Shown here piece by piece: positions 62,920 to 64,000 of a stretch of 64,000 nt of DNA. The translations under genes and the position numbers were made by a program. The DNA lies in contig CAKQSF010000007.1 of assembly GCA_934272845.1 (NCBI GenBank), positions 16,486 to 80,485 on the forward strand. The letters are read 5' to 3'. The stretch is from an uncultured Prevotella sp. (GTDB lineage Bacteria > Bacteroidota > Bacteroidia > Bacteroidales > Bacteroidaceae). The stretch's first letter is position 1. Every line of letters begins with the position of its first letter. The notes below the pieces were generated by a model. That model saw only the letters and a list, made by a program, of their open reading frames with translations. It had not been told where the DNA came from and ran no database searches.

Positions 62920-63096
62920 CTTACGCAGTTTTTACCTCAGATTGCTGAGATATTTTGGGGATATGAAGATGGGTCGATGCGAGCATCGTGACTGATGAAT
63001 AGCCACAAAATAGCCAGCAAGATGAGATAAAAAATGCATAAGAAAACATTACTCTAACAATATAAAAATTGAATAAGTTATTTTTTTAATATTACT
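62902..63096. repeat. MITE-like element, family A copy 3, overlapping a gene end
   Basis: A 195-bp element with ends AGTAATATTGAAAAATAAC and TAATATTACT. Its first 18 bases form the last codons and stop of the upstream gene. The core reads GATGCGAGCATCGTGACTGA, a paired change relative to copy 1 (AATGC/GCATT). Confidence 0.78.
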
Positions 63097-63118
63097 AAAG
63101 TAGGAAAAATTAATCGCA

Positions 63119-63892
63119 ATGGAAGAACAAAAGCGATATACTCTGCGCAGTGAGCACCTGGTAAAAATATACGGCAAGCGCACGGTGGTAAACGATGTGT
63201 CGTTCGAGGTAAAGCAAGGCGAGATCGTCGGACTGCTCGGTCCTAACGGAGCCGGTAAGACAACGTCGTTCTATATGACCACAGGACTGGTGGTACCAAA
63301 TGGCGGAAGAGTGTTCATTGACGACAAGGAGATAACCTCTATGGCTGTGTATGAGCATGCACGTAACGGTGTTGGCTACCTGCCGCAGGAGGCTTCTGTC
63401 TTCAGAAAGATGTCTGTAGAGGACAATATCCTCTCTGTACTCGAGATGACAGGTAAGCCACGAGACTACCAATTACAGAAACTGGAGAGCCTGATAAAGG
63501 AGTTCAGCCTGCAGAAGGTGCGCAAGAACATGGGTGACAGACTCTCGGGAGGCGAACGCCGACGCACGGAGATAGCACGTTGCCTTGCTATTGAACCTAA
63601 GTTCATAATGCTCGACGAACCATTTGCGGGCGTAGACCCTATAGCGGTGGAAGAGATTCAGAACGTAGTGTGGCGCCTAAAGCACAAAAACATCGGCATT
63701 CTCATTACCGACCACAACGTGCACGAGACACTGAACATTACCGACCGTGCTTACCTTCTCTTCGAAGGACGCATATTATTTCACGGAACTCCTGACGAAC
63801 TTGCCGCCAACAAGACGGTTCGCGAGAAGTATCTCGGCACTAATTTCGTGCTTCAACGCAAGACATTCGAGATGCCACAAGAGGAAGAATAA
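63119..63892 (+). CDS. lptB: Lipopolysaccharide export ATPase LptB
   Basis: A 257-residue ABC ATPase. Walker [22 protein letters not shown]-loop region [20 protein letters not shown], signature [18 protein letters not shown] and Walker [21 protein letters not shown], with the H-loop His in [20 protein letters not shown]. It powers LPS transport from the inner membrane with LptFG, which are not in the window. The start at 63119 lies 22 bp after the family A element. Confidence 0.95.
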   Translation: MEEQKRYTLRSEHLVKIYGKRTVVNDVSFEVKQGEIVGLLGPNGAGKTTSFYMTTGLVVPNGGRVFIDDKEITSMAVYEHARNGVGYLPQEASVFRKMSVEDNILSVLEMTGKPRDYQLQKLESLIKEFSLQKVRKNMGDRLSGGERRRTEIARCLAIEPKFIMLDEPFAGVDPIAVEEIQNVVWRLKHKNIGILITDHNVHETLNITDRAYLLFEGRILFHGTPDELAANKTVREKYLGTNFVLQRKTFEMPQEEE

Positions 63893-63916
63893 AATGCTTT
63901 ACGCAGCGATTGTATA

Positions 63917-64000
63917 GTCTGTCACATCTAATCTGATAGCCGGTCACATCTGATTTGATTGTCTGCTACATCTAATCTGATAGCCGGTCACATCTGATTT
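63917..64000. repeat. 22-bp imperfect tandem repeat, running out of the window
   Basis: Units start at 63917, 63939, 63961 and 63983: GTCTGTCACATCTAATCTGA TA, GCCGGTCACATCTGATTTGA TT, GTCTGCTACATCTAATCTGA TA, GCCGGTCACATCTGATTT. Odd and even units alternate, giving a 44-bp higher-order period. Confidence 0.85.

Noticed and set aside
63917-64000. Possible CRISPR array at the window end
   Set aside because: Units of 22 bp follow each other directly with no unique spacers.

Overview
The window looks like a chromosome segment of a Prevotella-type member of the Bacteroidetes (Prevotellaceae). Evidence: many promoters of the Bacteroidetes form (TTG or TTTG, about 20 bp, then TAnnTTTG), weak or absent Shine-Dalgarno sequences, a BtuB/BtuG-type surface vitamin B12 locus, a NigD-like lipoprotein, DUF3098, DUF4861, DUF4465 and Y_Y_Y-type proteins, and secreted proteins ending in a short 'YxLxGrrv...GiyIknGKKivik' tail. 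Most of the window is ordinary chromosome. The unusual content lies in the intergenic DNA.

Layout. 0-3 kb: end of a secreted protein, a secreted DUF3237-esterase fusion, and a convergent Cys-rich sensor kinase. 3.2-7.6 kb: tightly packed ftsX - DUF3098 - uppP - truB - queA - folK. 7.6-11.3 kb: a uronate cluster (secreted DUF4861 protein, a lone PTS EIIC-type permease, and a KduI isomerase with a signal peptide). 11.5-18.1 kb: PASTA protein, rluD, ddl, a PlsC-like acyltransferase, NigD-like lipoprotein, ridA and a small secreted protein. 18.3-22 kb (minus): CYTH phosphatase, a 50-residue membrane protein, prfB and an acyl-CoA ligase. 22.2-28.1 kb: a signalling trio (REC-PP2C phosphatase, propeller sensor whose kinase core lacks the phospho-acceptor His, soluble His kinase) and an M20 deacylase. 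28.4-31.7 kb: two unrelated P-loop ATPases of accessory type. 31.8-38.9 kb: cobalamin riboswitch, btuB, btuG-like and two secreted proteins. 38.9-43.9 kb: an EmrB/EmrA/TolC-like efflux operon divergent from an AraC regulator. 44-46 kb: a tRNA-Phe array with three interrupted copies, then tRNA-Pro with two truncated 5' copies. 46.1-54.6 kb: argR - GNAT - argG - argC - argD - proC, then proB - proA. 54.8-64 kb: murF, an acyltransferase, an AGCS symporter, a FadL-type porin, dtd, a nitronate monooxygenase/FabK-like enzyme and lptB.

Intergenic structure. At least three families of small non-coding inverted-repeat elements are scattered through the window. Families A (three copies) and B (two full copies and one 50-bp remnant) share a core and include a hairpin that shows paired base changes. 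Family C (AGGGTGGTT...AACCACCCT) has five copies of different length; one sits inside the apical part of a cobalamin riboswitch arm without disturbing the conserved core. A second striking feature is a set of leaders made almost only of A and C, ending at start codons and mostly paired with an upstream T/G arm. They precede argG, argC, argD, ridA and the PlsC-like gene. Two loci carry arrays with an exact 22-bp period.

How the genes fit together: the arg/pro genes supply arginine and proline from glutamate, probably through succinylated intermediates as known in Bacteroides, with the M20 deacylase at 27.1 kb as a possible partner. The uronate cluster suggests isomerisation of unsaturated uronates in the periplasm before transport. 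The B12 locus captures cobalamin at the surface under riboswitch control. All database-level assignments are from recognition of sequence motifs, not from searches.
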